From Sycon ciliatum (taxonomy: Eukaryota; Porifera; Calcarea; Leucosolenida; Sycettidae): DNA of 64,000 bases. The position numbers and the translations under genes are program-made. The notes beneath the pieces are model-generated. The model had not been told where the DNA came from. It ran no database searches and saw only the letters and a program-made list of their open reading frames with translations. Of this stretch, positions 52,071-64,000 are shown piece after piece; position 1 is the first letter of the stretch, and the number at the start of each line of letters is the position of its first letter. The DNA is taken from positions 14,578,905 to 14,642,904 of the forward strand of contig NC_088646.1 in assembly GCF_964019385.1 (NCBI RefSeq), read 5' to 3'.

Positions 52071-54368
52071 GCTTCTACAGTCGTCGCCAAAAACATCCGG
52101 CCAATGCCAATGCTAATACCATGGCTACAGTGGTATGGTACGCGTTCACAATTGTTCCCGGCGGTACTTGCATGCCACCAAGCGCTTGGCATGATGGCAT
52201 GCAAGCATTTACTGGCCCAGTACAGCACAGCATTGAACAGACTCTGCACTGACTGCAGTCGTACACCATGGTACACTACCTGAGCTGTTGGTTGTGAGGC
52301 CCAGCAGCGCATGTTTTGTACACTAGTGCCAGTGGTAGTGCATGCTGACCATCCACAGCCAGCATAGCACTGGCTGGATTTTTTTGGGTAACGACTGTAG
52401 CTTGACCATGATTTTTATTCAGTGATAAATTTCCAGAATTCATGTCCATGTAATTAGTTCTGCATTTGTACGGCTATTTTTCAACCTCACCTTCCTCCCA
52501 AGTCCATGGCTGAATACGTCCGTGAGCGCGCTAGAAACATTATCCTCTTCCACAGATGTAGCATTTGAAGGTAGAAATAGCGAACTGCTGCATCCCTTCA
52601 TAAGTACGCTACTTACGGACTATCCGCCACGCTTGCCAATAACCGGCCTGTTCTGACCACTATGTTCTAGTTACTTAGAGGCAAATAGTAAGATTGTGCA
52701 AATAAATTCTAGCTTGCTTCGCCGAGGAAACTCTTGCAGTGTAAATACTCAGGATGATATAGTCTGGTCGAAGGCAGGAAGCACGACTGCAAGCCTCTAC
52801 TCCCACCGCCATACTGTCACTGTAGTACTAACAGTAGATCTACTACTACTACTAGTACTACTAGTAGTAGTAGATCTACTACTGAGTAGATCTACTAGTC
52901 TGTGACAAGTGTGAGAGATTTTCTGCACCTGCACCGGTCACCCGGGCCATGGCTCAGTCACTGAGTCTGTGTAGAGTCAGTGAATCTAACTAATTCGAAT
53001 CTAAGTCAGGCAACGGACCTCAGCTCCGATACGTGCTCTCTAGACTTTAGTATAGACTTACTTCTTTGCTGCTACAGACGTCTAGCTCGGCGTAGCTAGC
53101 TGTGCTCGCTGTGCAGACCTGTGGCTGTGTCACAGTGTGTGTGACTGGCCGCAGAGCTAAAGCATTGTACTACTGCATGTAGCATACCGGTACGCGGTAC
53201 CATGGTTACAGACTGTCTGTCAGCGTGTACGTGTGTCAGGCAGTGCGCAGATCTACGCTTCCGCATGTCCCGCTCAGCTAAGTGCAGCTAGCTGCGAGGT
53301 CACCAGGTCACCGCCGTGACCAGTGGTGACCTGGTGCAGTGTTGGGCTTGGTTCATTCAGGCTTTACTTTAGAGTTTAGTCACACTGCACTGCACTAACT
53401 AACTGTCTGCAACACGGTAGGATCTAGGACTTTGAGTTTTGACTTCCGCTCCTGGAAGCGAAGGCCAGATCCCAGGCCAGGGCCAGAACCAGGCTAACGA
53501 TTCATGCCCCCACAAGGCCACATGTAGGCTTGCAGCTTACACTTACATGACAGTTTTTGCATGCGTCGCGCACCCGTCTGTATACATGGTATAGTGTAGA
53601 TCTACACTACAGACTGTCTGTACTGTGTAGTGATGGCTAGGTGTCACCATGGTCACACAGACTGTGCCCGCTAAGTGCACACGCTGTCTGTAGTGTAGAC
53701 TGTAGTCGTACTACTACTGTACTAGTAGTAGTAGTACTAGTACTCACATCCTTTATTGCTGAACCCACAAATAATTGTGATACAAATTGTAAACCATCCG
53801 AGGAAGAAGAGAAAGCCATTAAAAATAAAAAAAATAAAACAAAAAAAGGTTATTGTACCATGCCAAACGGCTATTATTAAGTCATGTACCAATTGTTATA
53901 CATGACGTAGTATAGTAGTCAAGCACCTACAAAATACTTTGCAGGATAATATTTAAATTGCCTAGCATGCCTACAAATCCGCAGAGCATGCCAATGTTAA
54001 ATAGGCCAACATATGAATACCGAAGGCGGTTACATGGACATGTAGTACTAGTACTTAGTACTAGTAGTAGTACTACTACTAAAGTACTAGTAATACTAGT
54101 ACAGTAGTACAGTAGTACTACATTGTAGTACTATTATAGTACATGACCACGAGACCATTTTGACATACATAAATATTATTGTGTTGTGGGTTCATATTTC
54201 GATCATTAGAATGTCCGGGTAATTACTACTAATTAGAAGTTTTTTCCTAGCATTTTGAGGTTCGAATTATCAGGATTCCACCTACATGTACACGTAGTAG
54301 TAGATCTAGGGCGCGTCTTCATCAACTGTTCAAACAGATTTTATAAAAAGATTAGTTGATGTGTCCCC
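52071..54368. other. No gene seen; AGT/ACT repeats and GGTCACC palindrome
   Basis: Self-complementary AGT/ACT trinucleotide runs occur at about 52829-52903, 53700-53745 and 54040-54145. At 53298-53340 GGTCACCAGGTCAC is mirrored by GTGACC and GGTGACCTG. No supported gene. Confidence 0.6.
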
Positions 54369-54374
54369 CTTAGT

Positions 54375-54758
54375 CTGTCCCCGGGGAAAATTGCGGAAAA
54401 AAATCGCAAAAAACGCGGGGAAAAACGCGGCATAATATTGCATAATTTGCGGTGAATTTGCGGTAAATATGCGGTAAATATGCGGTGAATAATATTGATC
54501 TGCGGCAATTTTCAGTGAGTATGTAGTGAAATCAATCAGTTACAAGTCTCTGGTGTAAGCACTCGTCATATTTGAGTAAAAAGCCGCCACGATGAGACGT
54601 TGCTGACCGAACAGTGCACTGTGTACATGTGTGTACGTGTAGTGCAACAAAAAAGTTCAAAAAACGCGGGAAAATCGCGGAAAACGCGGTCTTTTAAAAA
54701 ATCGCAAAAAACGCGGAAAAAAACGCGGCCGCGGAATTGCAATTTTCCCCGGGGACAG
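54375..54758. mobile_element. Non-autonomous TIR element with CTTAGT duplication
   Basis: CTGTCCCCGGGGAAAATTGC at the left end is exactly mirrored by GCAATTTTCCCCGGGGACAG at the right. The 6-bp word CTTAGT flanks both ends (54369-54374 and 54759-54764). The 384-bp interior is built from directly repeated AAAAACGCGG and GCGGTAAATAT words. There is no coding capacity and the superfamily is not assigned. Confidence 0.8.
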
Positions 54759-54947
54759 CTTAGTGGCCTTACTGCATTTGAACGATTTCCATCATTTTAG
54801 AGTTTTTCAGTGGAATTGTCATGGCGATGATGACGTTCGATCAGATCTACCATCTCCACGTACTACGTGACGTAGCTACCTATTCCAAACTCTTCGAAAC
54901 TAATCCACCTCTCCCATCGGATGAGGTTGTGGAGTTTCGAGGAGTTT

Positions 54948-55014
54948 CGAGGAGCTTCGTTTTTCTGAAGAGGCCACCTCTTCAGACACCTCTTCAGAAA
55001 AACGAAACTCCTCG
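54948..55014. other. 26-bp-stem hairpin
   Basis: CGAGGAGCTTCGTTTTTCTG plus AAGAGG is mirrored at 54989-55014 with one mismatch, loop 15 nt. The left stem is preceded by repeats of GGAGTTTCGA. Confidence 0.88.
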
Positions 55015-55203
55015 AACGCGCCCCTAATCGTAGTCGTAGTCAACTGCCAGTACTCAGTAGATTACTGCTGCCAGTGCTGGCAAAACAGAAAACTGCATGA
55101 TTTAGGCCAGCGTAACCATGGTAACCATGCAAGCGGAGCGCGAAGAGAACTGAGTCCAGCACTCCAGGCCAGGTCAAGTAAGTAAGTTCCGGACCCAGAG
55201 TTA

Positions 55204-55258
55204 CATCCAGTTCCAACCGGTTTCATCCAGTTCCAACCGGTTTCATCCAGTTCCAACC
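55204..55258. repeat. 20-bp tandem repeat, ~2.75 copies
   Basis: CATCCAGTTCCAACCGGTTT at 55204, 55224 and 55244. Confidence 0.9.
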
Positions 55259-55262
55259 ACTG

Positions 55263-55847
55263 AAAAATGTCTTTCATCAGGTTCTCACCAGTTCCATCCA
55301 GTTCCATAATTATTAGGTTTACATAATATGTACGTAACAATCATAGTAAGTTAGTTCACCATGCAGCTACAACCGCTCCCTGCATGTGTTGCACGGGTTT
55401 CAACTGGTTTACGGGCGGCGGGGAAAATAATGGTACAACACCGACTCAGCACGCATGCGTCTCACAATCATGAGAACTGCATCTCTGGCGTTTCTCCTAG
55501 CGCCTGGGTTTGCTTCAAACAAACTGTCCTCTTTTTTTTGTGTCAAAGTGAGAGCCTGCTTCCATGCGACAGCTAGCTGCCGCTTGAATGGATCGTAGAA
55601 TTTGATTAGTTCAGCAATAACTACACTAGGACTGTCGAAAGAAATCCTTCACGGAAAACGGAACCCCATTAGCGCTTGAACAAATTTGAAAGAATAGGAT
55701 GAAGTGAAGACATCAACCGATAGCAAAATGTGGAGCGCAAAAAAAGGTAAGCCGCCCATATTGGAAATCATGGAAATATTTGTTCCCGTATTCTAAACGT
55801 TCTTGACCTAGTACCATGTAAATAATGGGGCATGCCTAGTAACTACA
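55263..55847. other. No gene recognised
   Basis: Unique-looking sequence up to the first degenerate satellite monomer. Confidence 0.45.
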
Positions 55848-58800
55848 AACCTGGTGATTCGGGGTGTTCGTTGCTGCGAATTGAACGGTAATTTAGTCTT
55901 GCATTGAACAAGTCGATCAGTCAGTCTTGCATTCAACCTCACTCCTTCAAGGGAAGTGTGGGAATTTGATTATTTGATAATGTGGGGAAGCCAAATGATT
56001 CCACGCCCGTTTACTTGCGATATGTGTTGCTTGGCAGTGAACGAGTTGATCAGTCAGTCTTGCATTCAACCTCACTTCCTCACGGCAGTGTGGTGCTCTG
56101 TAATGCTTGATAATGCGGGGCAGCCAAGTGACTCCATGCCCGGTGATTCGGGATGTGTGTTGCTTGGCAGTGAACGAGTCGATGAGTCAGTCTTGCATTC
56201 AACCTCACTCCTTCAAGGGAAGTGTGGGGCTCTGATATGCTTGATAATGTGGGGAAGTCTTGTAACTCCATACCTGGTGATTCGGGATGTGTGTTGCTTG
56301 GCAGTGAACAATGAGCCATTCTTGCGTTGAACCTCACTCCTTCAAGGGAAGTGTGGGGATCTGATACGCTTGATAATGTGGGGCAGCCAAGTGACTCCAT
56401 GCCCGGTGATTCGGGATGTGTGTTGCTTGGCAGTGAACGAGTCGATGAGTCAGTCTTGTATTCAACCTCACTCCTTCAAGGGAAGTGTGGGGCTCTGATA
56501 TGCTTGATAATGTGGGGAAGCCTTGTACATCCATAACTGGTGATTCGGGATGTGTGTTGCTTGGCAGTGAATGTTGAGTCATTATTGCGTTCAACCTCAC
56601 TCCTTCAAGGGAAGTGTGGGGCTCTGATATGTTTGATAATGCGGGGCAGCCAAGTGACTCCATGCCTGGTGATTTGGGATGTGTGTTGCTTGGCAGTGAA
56701 CGAGTCGATGAGTCAGTCTTGCATTCAACCTCACTCCTTCACGGGAAGTGCGGGGCTCTGATATGCTTGATAATGTGGGGAAGTCTTGTAACTCCATACC
56801 TGGTGATTCGGGATGTGTGTTGCTTGGCAGTAAACAATGAGTCATTCTTGCGTTCAACCTCACTCCTTCAAGGGAAGTGTGGGATATGATACGCTTGATA
56901 ATGTGGGGCAGCCAAGTGACTCCATGCCCGGTGACTCGGGACGTGTGTTGCTTGGCAGTGAAGGAGTCGAGAAGTCAGTCTTGTATTCAACCTCACTCCT
57001 TCACGGGAAGTGTGGGGCCCTGATATGCTTGATAATGTGGGGAAGCCTTGTAACTCCATACCTGGTAATTCGGGATGTGTTGCTTGGCAGTGAACGATGA
57101 GTCACTCTTACGTTCACCCTCCCTCCTTCAAGGGAAGTGTGGGGCTCTGATATGCTTGATAATGCGGCGCATCCAAGTGACTCCATGCCCGGTGATTCAG
57201 GATGTGTATTGCTTGGCAGTGAAGGAGTCGATGAGTCAGTCTTGGATTCAATCTCACTCCTTCAAGGGAAGTGCAGGGCTCTGATATGCTTGACAATGCT
57301 GGGAAGCCTTGTAACTCCATACATGGGTATTCGGGATGTGTGTTGCTTGCCAGTGAACGAAGGGTCATTCTTGCGTTCACCCTCACTCCTTCAAGAGAAG
57401 TGTGGGGCTCTGATATGCTTGATAACGTGGGGCAGCCAATTGACTCTATGCCCTGTGATTCAAGATGTGTGTTGTTTGGCAGTGAACGAGTCGTTGAGTC
57501 AGTCTTCCATTCAACCTCACTCTTTCACTGGACTTGTGGGGCTCTGATATGCTTGGTAATGTGGGGGAAGTCTTGTAACTCCATACCTGGTGATTCGGGA
57601 TGTGTGTTGTTTGGCAGTGAACGATGAGTCATTCTTGTGTTCAACCTCACTCCTTCAAGGGAAGTGTGGGGCTCTGATATGCTTGATAATGCGGGGCAGC
57701 CAAGTGACTCCATGCCCGGTGATTCGGGTTGTGTGTCGCTTTGCAATGAACGAGTCGATAAGTCAGCCTTGCATTCGACCTCACTCCTTCAAGGGAAGTG
57801 TGGGGCTCTGTAATGCTTGATAATGCGGCGCAGCTAAGTGACTCCATGCCCGGTGATTCGGGATGTGTGTTGCTTGGCAGTGAATGAGTGGATGAGTCAG
57901 TCTTACATTCAATCTCACTCCTTCAAGGGAATAGTGGGGCTCTGTAAATGCTTGATAATGCGGGGAAGCCTTGTAACTTTATACATGGTGACTCGGGATG
58001 TGTGTTGCTTGGCAGTGAACGATAAGTCATTCTTGCGTTCGACCTCACTCCTTCAAGGGAAGTGTGGAGCTCTGATATGCTTGATAATGTGGGGCAGTCA
58101 AGTGACTCCATGCCCGGTGATTCAGGATATGTGTTGCTTGGCAGTGAACGAGTCGTTGAGTCCGTCTTGCATTCAACCTCACTCTTTCACGGGAAGTTTG
58201 GGGCTGTGATATTCTTGATAATGTGGGGAAGCCTTGTAACTCCATACATAGGTATTCAGGATGTGTGTTGCTTGGCAGTGAAAGATGAGTCATTCTTGCG
58301 TTCAGCCTCATTCCTTCAAGGGAAGTGTGGGGCTTTGATATGCTTGATAATGTGGGGCAGCCAAATGACTCCATGCCCGGTGATTCGGGATGTGTGTTGC
58401 TTGGCAGTGAACGAGTCCTTGAGTCAGTCTTGCATTCAACCTCACTCTTTCACGGGAAGTGTGGAGCTCTGATATGCTTGATATTGTGGTGAAGTCTCTG
58501 TAACTCCATACCTGGTGATTCGGGATGTGTGTTGCTTGGCAGTGAACGATGAGTCATTCTTGCGTTCAACCTCACTCCTTCAAGGGAAGTGTGGGGCTCT
58601 GATATACTTGATAATGTGGGGCAGCCAAGTGACTCCATGCCCGGTGAATCAAGATGTGTGTTGCTTGGCAATGAACGAGTTGATGAGTCAGTCTTGCATT
58701 CAACCTCACTCCTTCACGGCAGTGTGGTGCTCTGTAATGCTTGATAATGCAGGGCAGCCAAGTGACTCCATGCCCGGTGATTCGTGATGTGTGTTGCTTG

Positions 58801-61800
58801 GCAGTGAACGATGAGTCATTCTAGCGTTCAACATAACTCCTTCAAGGGAACTGTGGGGCTCTGATATGCTTAATAATGCGGCGCAGCTAAGTGACTCCAT
58901 GCCCGGTGATTCGGGATGTGTGTTGCTTGGCAGTGAATGAGTCGATGAGTCAGTCTTGCATTCAATCTCACTCCTTCAAGGAAAGTGTGGGGCTCTGTAA
59001 ATGCTTGATAATGCGGGGAAGCCTTGTAATTTTATACATGGTGATTCGGGATGTGTGTTGCTTGGCAGTTAACGATAAGTCATTCTTGCGTTCAACCTCA
59101 TTCCTTCAAGGGAAGCGTGGAGCTCTGATATGCTTGATAATGTGGGGCAGTCAAGTGACTCCATGCCCGGTGATTCGGGATATGTGTTGCTTGGCAGTGA
59201 ACGAGTCGTTGAGTCCGTCTTGCATTCAACCTCACTCATTCACGCAAAGTTTGGGGCTGTGATATGCTTGATAATGTGAGGAAGCCTTGTAACTCCATAC
59301 ATAGGTATTCAGGATGTGTGTTGCTTGGCAGTGAACGATGAGTCATTCTTGCGTTCAACCTCACTCCTTCAAGGGAAGTGTGGGGCTCTGATATGCTTGA
59401 TAATGCGGCGCAGCTAAGTGACTCCATGCCCGGTGATTCGGGATGTGTGTTGCTTGGCAGTGAATGAGTCGATGAGTCAGTCTTGCATTCAATCTCACTC
59501 CTTCAAGGGAAGTGTGGGGCTCTGTAAATGCTTGATAATGCGGGGAAGCCTTGTAATTTTTTGCATGGTGATTCGGGATGTGTGTTGCTTGGCAGTGAAC
59601 GATAAGTCATTCTTGCGTTCAACCTCACTCCTTCAAGGGAAGCGTGGAGCTCTGATATGCTTGATAATGTGGGGCAGTCAAGTGACTCCATGCCCGGTGA
59701 TTCAGGATGTGTGTTGCTTGGCAGTGAACGAGTTGTTGAGTCCGTCTTGCATTCAACCTCACTCTTTCACGGGAAGTTTGGGCCTGTGATATGCTTGATA
59801 ATGTGAGGAAGCCTTCTTACTCCATACATAGGTATTCAGGATGTGTGTTGCTTGGCAGTGAAAGATGAGTCATTCTTGCGTTCAACCTCATTCCTTCAAG
59901 GGAAGTGTGGGGCTTTGATATCCTTGATAATGTGGGGCAGCCAAGTGACTCCATGCCCGGTGATTCGGGATGTGTGTTGCTTGGCAGTGAACGAGTCGAT
60001 GAATCAGTCTTGTATTCAACCTCACTCCTTCAAGGGAAGTGTGGGGCACTGAAATGCTTGATAATGTGGGGAAGCCTTGTTACTCCATACCTGGTGATTC
60101 GGGATATGTGTGGCTTGGCAGTGAACGATGAGTCATTCTTGCGTTCAACTTCACTCCTTCAAGGGAAGTGTGGGGCTCTGATAAGCTTGATAATGCGGGG
60201 CAGCAAAGTGACTGCATGCCCGGTGAATCAAGATGTGTGTTGCTTGGCAATGAACGAGTGAATGAGTCAGTCTTGCATTCAACCTCACTCTTTCACGGGA
60301 AGTGTGGAGCTCTGATATGCTTGATAATGTGGGGAAGTCTTGTAACTCCATACCTGGTGATTCGGGATGTGTGTTGCTTGGCAGTGAACGATGAGTCATT
60401 CTTGCGTTCAACCTCACTCCTTCAACGGAAGTGTGGGGCTGTGATATCCTTGATAATGTGGGGCAGCCAAGTGACTCCATGCCCGGTGATTCGGGATGTG
60501 TGTTGCTTGGCAATGAACGAGTTGATGAGTCAGTCTTGCATTCAACCTCACTCCTTCACGGCAGTGTGGTGCTCTGTAATGCTTGATAATGCGGGGCAGC
60601 CAAGTGACTCCATGCCCGGTGATTCGGGATGTGTATTGCTTGGCAGTGAACGATGAGTCATTCTAGCGTTCAACATCACTCAATCAAGGGAAGTGTGGGG
60701 CTCTGATATTCTTGATAATGCGGCGCAGCTAAGTGACTCCACGCCCGGTGATTCGGGATGTGTGTTGCTTGGCATTGAACGAGTCGATGAGTAAGTCTTG
60801 CACTCAACCTCACTCCGTCAAGGGAAGTGTGGGGCTCTGTAAATGCTTGATAATGCGGGGAAGCCTTGTAATTTTATACATGGTGATTCGGGATGTGTGT
60901 TGCTTGGCAGTGAACGATGCGTCATTCTTGCGTTCAACCTCACTCCTTCAAGGGAAGTGTGGGGCTCTGATATGCTTGATAATACGGGGCAGCCAAGCGA
61001 CTCCATGCCCGGTGAATCAAGATGTGAGTTGCTTGGCAATGAACGAGTTGATGAGTCAATCTTGCATTCAACCTCACTCCTTCACGGCAGTGCTGTGCTC
61101 TGTAATGCTCGATATTGCGGGGCAGCCAAGTGACTCCATGCCTGGTGATTCGGGATGTGTGTTGCTTGGCAGTGAATGATGAGTCATCCTTGCGTTCAAA
61201 CTCCCTCCTTCAAGGGAAGTGTGGGGATCTGATATGCTTGATAATGTGGGGCAGCCAAGTGACTCCGTGCCCGGTGATTCGCGATGCGTGTTGCTTGGCA
61301 GTGAACGAGTCGATGAATCAGTCTTGTATTCAACCTCACTCATTCAAGGGAAGTGTGGGGCTCTGATATGCTTGATAATGTGGGGAAGCTTTGTAACTCC
61401 ATACCTGGTGATTCGGGATGTACTGATTGGCAGGGAACGATGAGTCATTCTTGCGTTGAACCTCACTCCTTCAAGGGAAGTGTGGGAATTTGATATGTTT
61501 AAGAATGTGGGGAAGGCAAATGATTCCACGCCCGTCTACTTGCGATATTTATTGCTTGGCAGTGAACGAGTTGATGAGTCATTCTTGTGTTCAACCTCAC
61601 TCCTTCAAGGGAAGTGTGGGGCTCTGATATGCTTGATAATGCGGCGCAGCCAAGTGACTCCATGCCCGGTGATTCAGTATGTGTGTTGCTTGGCATTGAA
61701 CGAGTCGATGAGTTGGTCTTGTATTCAACCTCACTCCTTCAAAGGAAGTGTGGAGCTCTGATATGCTTGATAATGTGGGGAAGCCTTGTAACTCCATACC

Positions 61801-64000
61801 TGGTGATTCGGGATGTGTTGCTTGGCAGGGAACGATGAGTCATTCTTGCGTTGAACCTCACTCCTTCAAGGGAAGTGTGGGGCTCTGATATGCTTGATAA
61901 TGCGGCGCTGCCAAGTGACTCCATGCCCGGTGATTCGGGATATGTGTTGCTTGGCAGTGAACGAGTCGATGAGTCAGTCTTGCATTCAACTTCACTCCTA
62001 CAAGTGAAGTGTGGGAATTTGATATGTTCGATAATGTGGGGCAGCCAAATGATTCCACGCCCGTCTACTTGCGATATTTGTTGTTTGGCAGTTAACGAGT
62101 TGATGAGTCAGTCTTGCGTTCAACCTCACTCCTTCACGGCAGTGTGGTGCTCTGTTTTGCTTGATAATGCGGGGAAGCCTTGTAACTCCATACCTGGTGA
62201 TTCGGAATGTGTGTTGCTTGGCAGTGAACAATGAGTCATTCTTGCATTCAACCTCACTCCTTCAAGGGAAGTGTAGGGCCCTGATATGCTTCATATGCGG
62301 TGAGCCAAGTGACCACATGCCCGCTTATTCGGGATGTGTGTTGCTTTTGCAGTGAACGAGTCGTTGAGTCAGTCTTGCATTCAACCTCACTCCTTCAAGA
62401 TAAGTGTGGGAATTTGATATGTTTGATAATGTGGGGAAGCCAAATGATTCCACGCCCGTCTACTTGCGATCCTTGTTGCTTGGCAGTGAACGAGTTGATG
62501 AGTCATTCTTGCGTTCAACCTCACTCCTTCAAGGGAAGTGTGGGGCTCTGATATGCTTGATTATGCGGCGCAGCCAAGTGACTCCATGCCCGGTGATTCG
62601 GGATGCGTGTTGCTTGGCAGTGAACGAGTCGATGAGTCCGTCTTGTGTTCAACCTCACTCCTTCAAGGGAAGTGTGGGGCTCTGATATGCTTGATAATGT
62701 GGGGAAGTCTTGTAACTCCATACCTGGTGATTCGAGATGTGTGTTGCTTGGCAGTGAACGACAAGTCATTCTTGCGTTCAACCTCACTCCTTCAAGGGAA
62801 GTGTGGGGATCTGATATGCTTGATAATGTGGGGCAATCAAGTGACTCCATGCCCGGTGATTCGGGATGTGTGTTGCTTGGCAGTGAACGAGTCGTTGAGT
62901 CAGTCTTGCATTCAACCTCACTCCTTCAAGATAAATGTGGGAATTTGATATGTTTGATAATGTGGGGAAGCCAAATGATTCCACGCCCGTCTACTTGCGA
63001 TCCTTGTTGCTTGGCAGTGAACGAGTTGATGAGTCATTCTTGCGTTCAACCTCACTCCTCCAAGGGAAGTGTGGGGCTCTGATATGCTTGATTATGCGGC
63101 GCAGCCAAGTGACTCCATGCCCGGTGATTCGGGATGCGTGTTGCTTGGCAGTGAACGAGTCGATGAGTCAGTCTTGTGTTCAACCTCACTCCTTCAAGGG
63201 AAGTGTGGGGCTCTGATATGCTTGATAATGTGGGGAAGTCTTGTAACTCCATACCTGGTGATTCGAGATGTGTGTTGCTTGGCAGTGAACGAGTCGATGA
63301 GTCAGTCTTGCATTCAACCTCACTCCTTCAAGGGAAGTGTGGGGCTCTGATATGTTTGATCATTCGGGGAAGCCTTGTAACTCCATACCTGGTGATTCGG
63401 GATGTGTGTTGCTTGGCAATGAACGATGAGTCATTCTTGCGTTCAACCTAACTCCTGCAAAGGAAGTGTGGGGCTCTGATTTGCTTGATAATGCCGGGCA
63501 GCGAAGTGACTCCATGCCCGGTGGTTCAGGATGTGCGTTGCTTGGCAATGAACGAGTCGATCAGTTAGTCTTGCATTCAACCTCACTCCTTCACGGGAAG
63601 TGTGGGGCGCTGATACGCTTTATAATGTGGAGAAGTCTTGTAACTCCGTACATGGTGATTCGGGATGTGTGTTGCTTGGCAGTGAACGATGAGTCATTCT
63701 TGCGTTCAACCTCACTCCTTCAAGGGAAGTGTGGGGCTCTGATATGCTTGACAATGCGGCGCAGCTAAGTGACTCCATGCCCGGTGATTCGGGATGTGTG
63801 TTGCTTGGCAGTGAACGAGTCGATGAGTCGGTCTTGTATTCAACCTCACTCTTTCACGGGAAGTGTGGGGCTTTGATATGCTTGATAATGTGGAGAAGTC
63901 TTGTAACTCCATACCTGGTTATTCGGGATGTGGTTTGCTTTCCGGTGAACGATGAGTCATTCTTGCATTCAACCTCACTCCTTCAAGGGTAGTGTTGGGC
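55848..64000 (+). repeat. Dimeric satellite (~129 + 134 bp), about 60 monomers
   Basis: Monomers share AACCTCACTCCTTCAAGGGA, AGTGTGGGGCTCTGATATGC and GGTGATTCGGGATGTGTGTT. Spacing alternates 129 and 134 bp over successive monomers measured at 56201, 56330, 56464, 56593, 56727, 56856 and 56989. One type has GAAGCCTTGTAACTCCATAC and the other CAGCCAAGTGACTCCATGCC. A third variant with CCAAATGATTCCACGCCCGT appears repeatedly, mainly after 61.4 kb. The array continues past the window end. Small frames inside the units are not genes. Confidence 0.97.

Noticed and set aside
51515..52312. 247- and 265-codon Ala/Ser/Thr-rich frames on opposite strands
   Set aside because: Both derive from the GCA trinucleotide region. 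No non-repetitive domain supports either.
54306..55026. TAGGG(G)CGCGT ends as a hAT element spanning 54306-55026
   Set aside because: The flanking 8-bp words (AGTAGATC and ATCGTAGT) do not match, so the pair is not annotated as an element.
55927..64000. Many 60-160-codon frames in the terminal satellite
   Set aside because: Monomers of 129 and 134 bp change frame from unit to unit, and the frames simply track the repeat.

Overview
The window looks like repeat-dense, gene-poor DNA from an animal, probably an aquatic invertebrate. The pointers are a BEL/Pao LTR retrotransposon, a tyrosine-recombinase (DIRS-order, Ngaro-like) retrotransposon, a CR1/Jockey-type LINE, a reverse-transcriptase family familiar from cnidarian and sponge genomes, tRNA-derived SINEs, many TIR elements and abundant TACATG-type words. 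I cannot name the species. I found no host protein-coding gene that I could support. Nearly everything recognisable is a mobile element, a tandem repeat or a palindrome.

Layout. 1-6.7 kb: a hAT-like deletion derivative (155-753), a 21-bp minisatellite, CT microsatellites, a hAT-like element (2478-4588) carrying a nested TA-flanked element, and a piggyBac-like foldback MITE whose unoccupied target copy lies next to it. 6.75-9.95 kb: a 41-bp satellite split by a 1.4-kb TIR insertion. 10-13.9 kb: two tRNA-Ala-derived SINE copies, a tandemly duplicated 214-409-bp unit and a mariner-type MITE. 13.9-21.5 kb: a full-length BEL/Pao element with apparently identical LTRs, a 5-bp target duplication and one in-frame stop in pol. 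22.4-29.2 kb: a ~365-bp satellite that passes abruptly into a 15-bp minisatellite. 30.8-35.4 kb: a LINE (minus strand) inserted into a large foldback element.

37.1-42.2 kb: an apparently intact Ngaro-like element on the minus strand (Gag with a SAP domain, RT/RNase H, tyrosine recombinase) with split direct repeats. 42.8-43.6 kb: a second 15-bp minisatellite array. 43.6-45.0 kb: a TIR element with a hAT MITE inside it. 45.3-48.8 kb: inverted satellite monomers, a Ty3/Gypsy-type gag relic and a decayed RT element carrying a GA expansion. 48.9-55.8 kb: long palindromes, a tRNA-like sequence, GCA and AGT/ACT repeats and another TIR element. 55.85-64 kb: a dimeric ~263-bp satellite that runs off the window.

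The coding parts act only in their own elements' transposition. The very long apparent reading frames in the 15-bp and 21-bp arrays come from repeat lengths divisible by three and are not treated as genes. No new multi-gene system was found. The most informative items are insertions into recognisable targets (5.2-6.1, 8.3-9.7 and 31-35 kb), the split-direct-repeat retroelement, the mirrored flanks of the two 15-bp arrays, and a group of palindromes that share core words.
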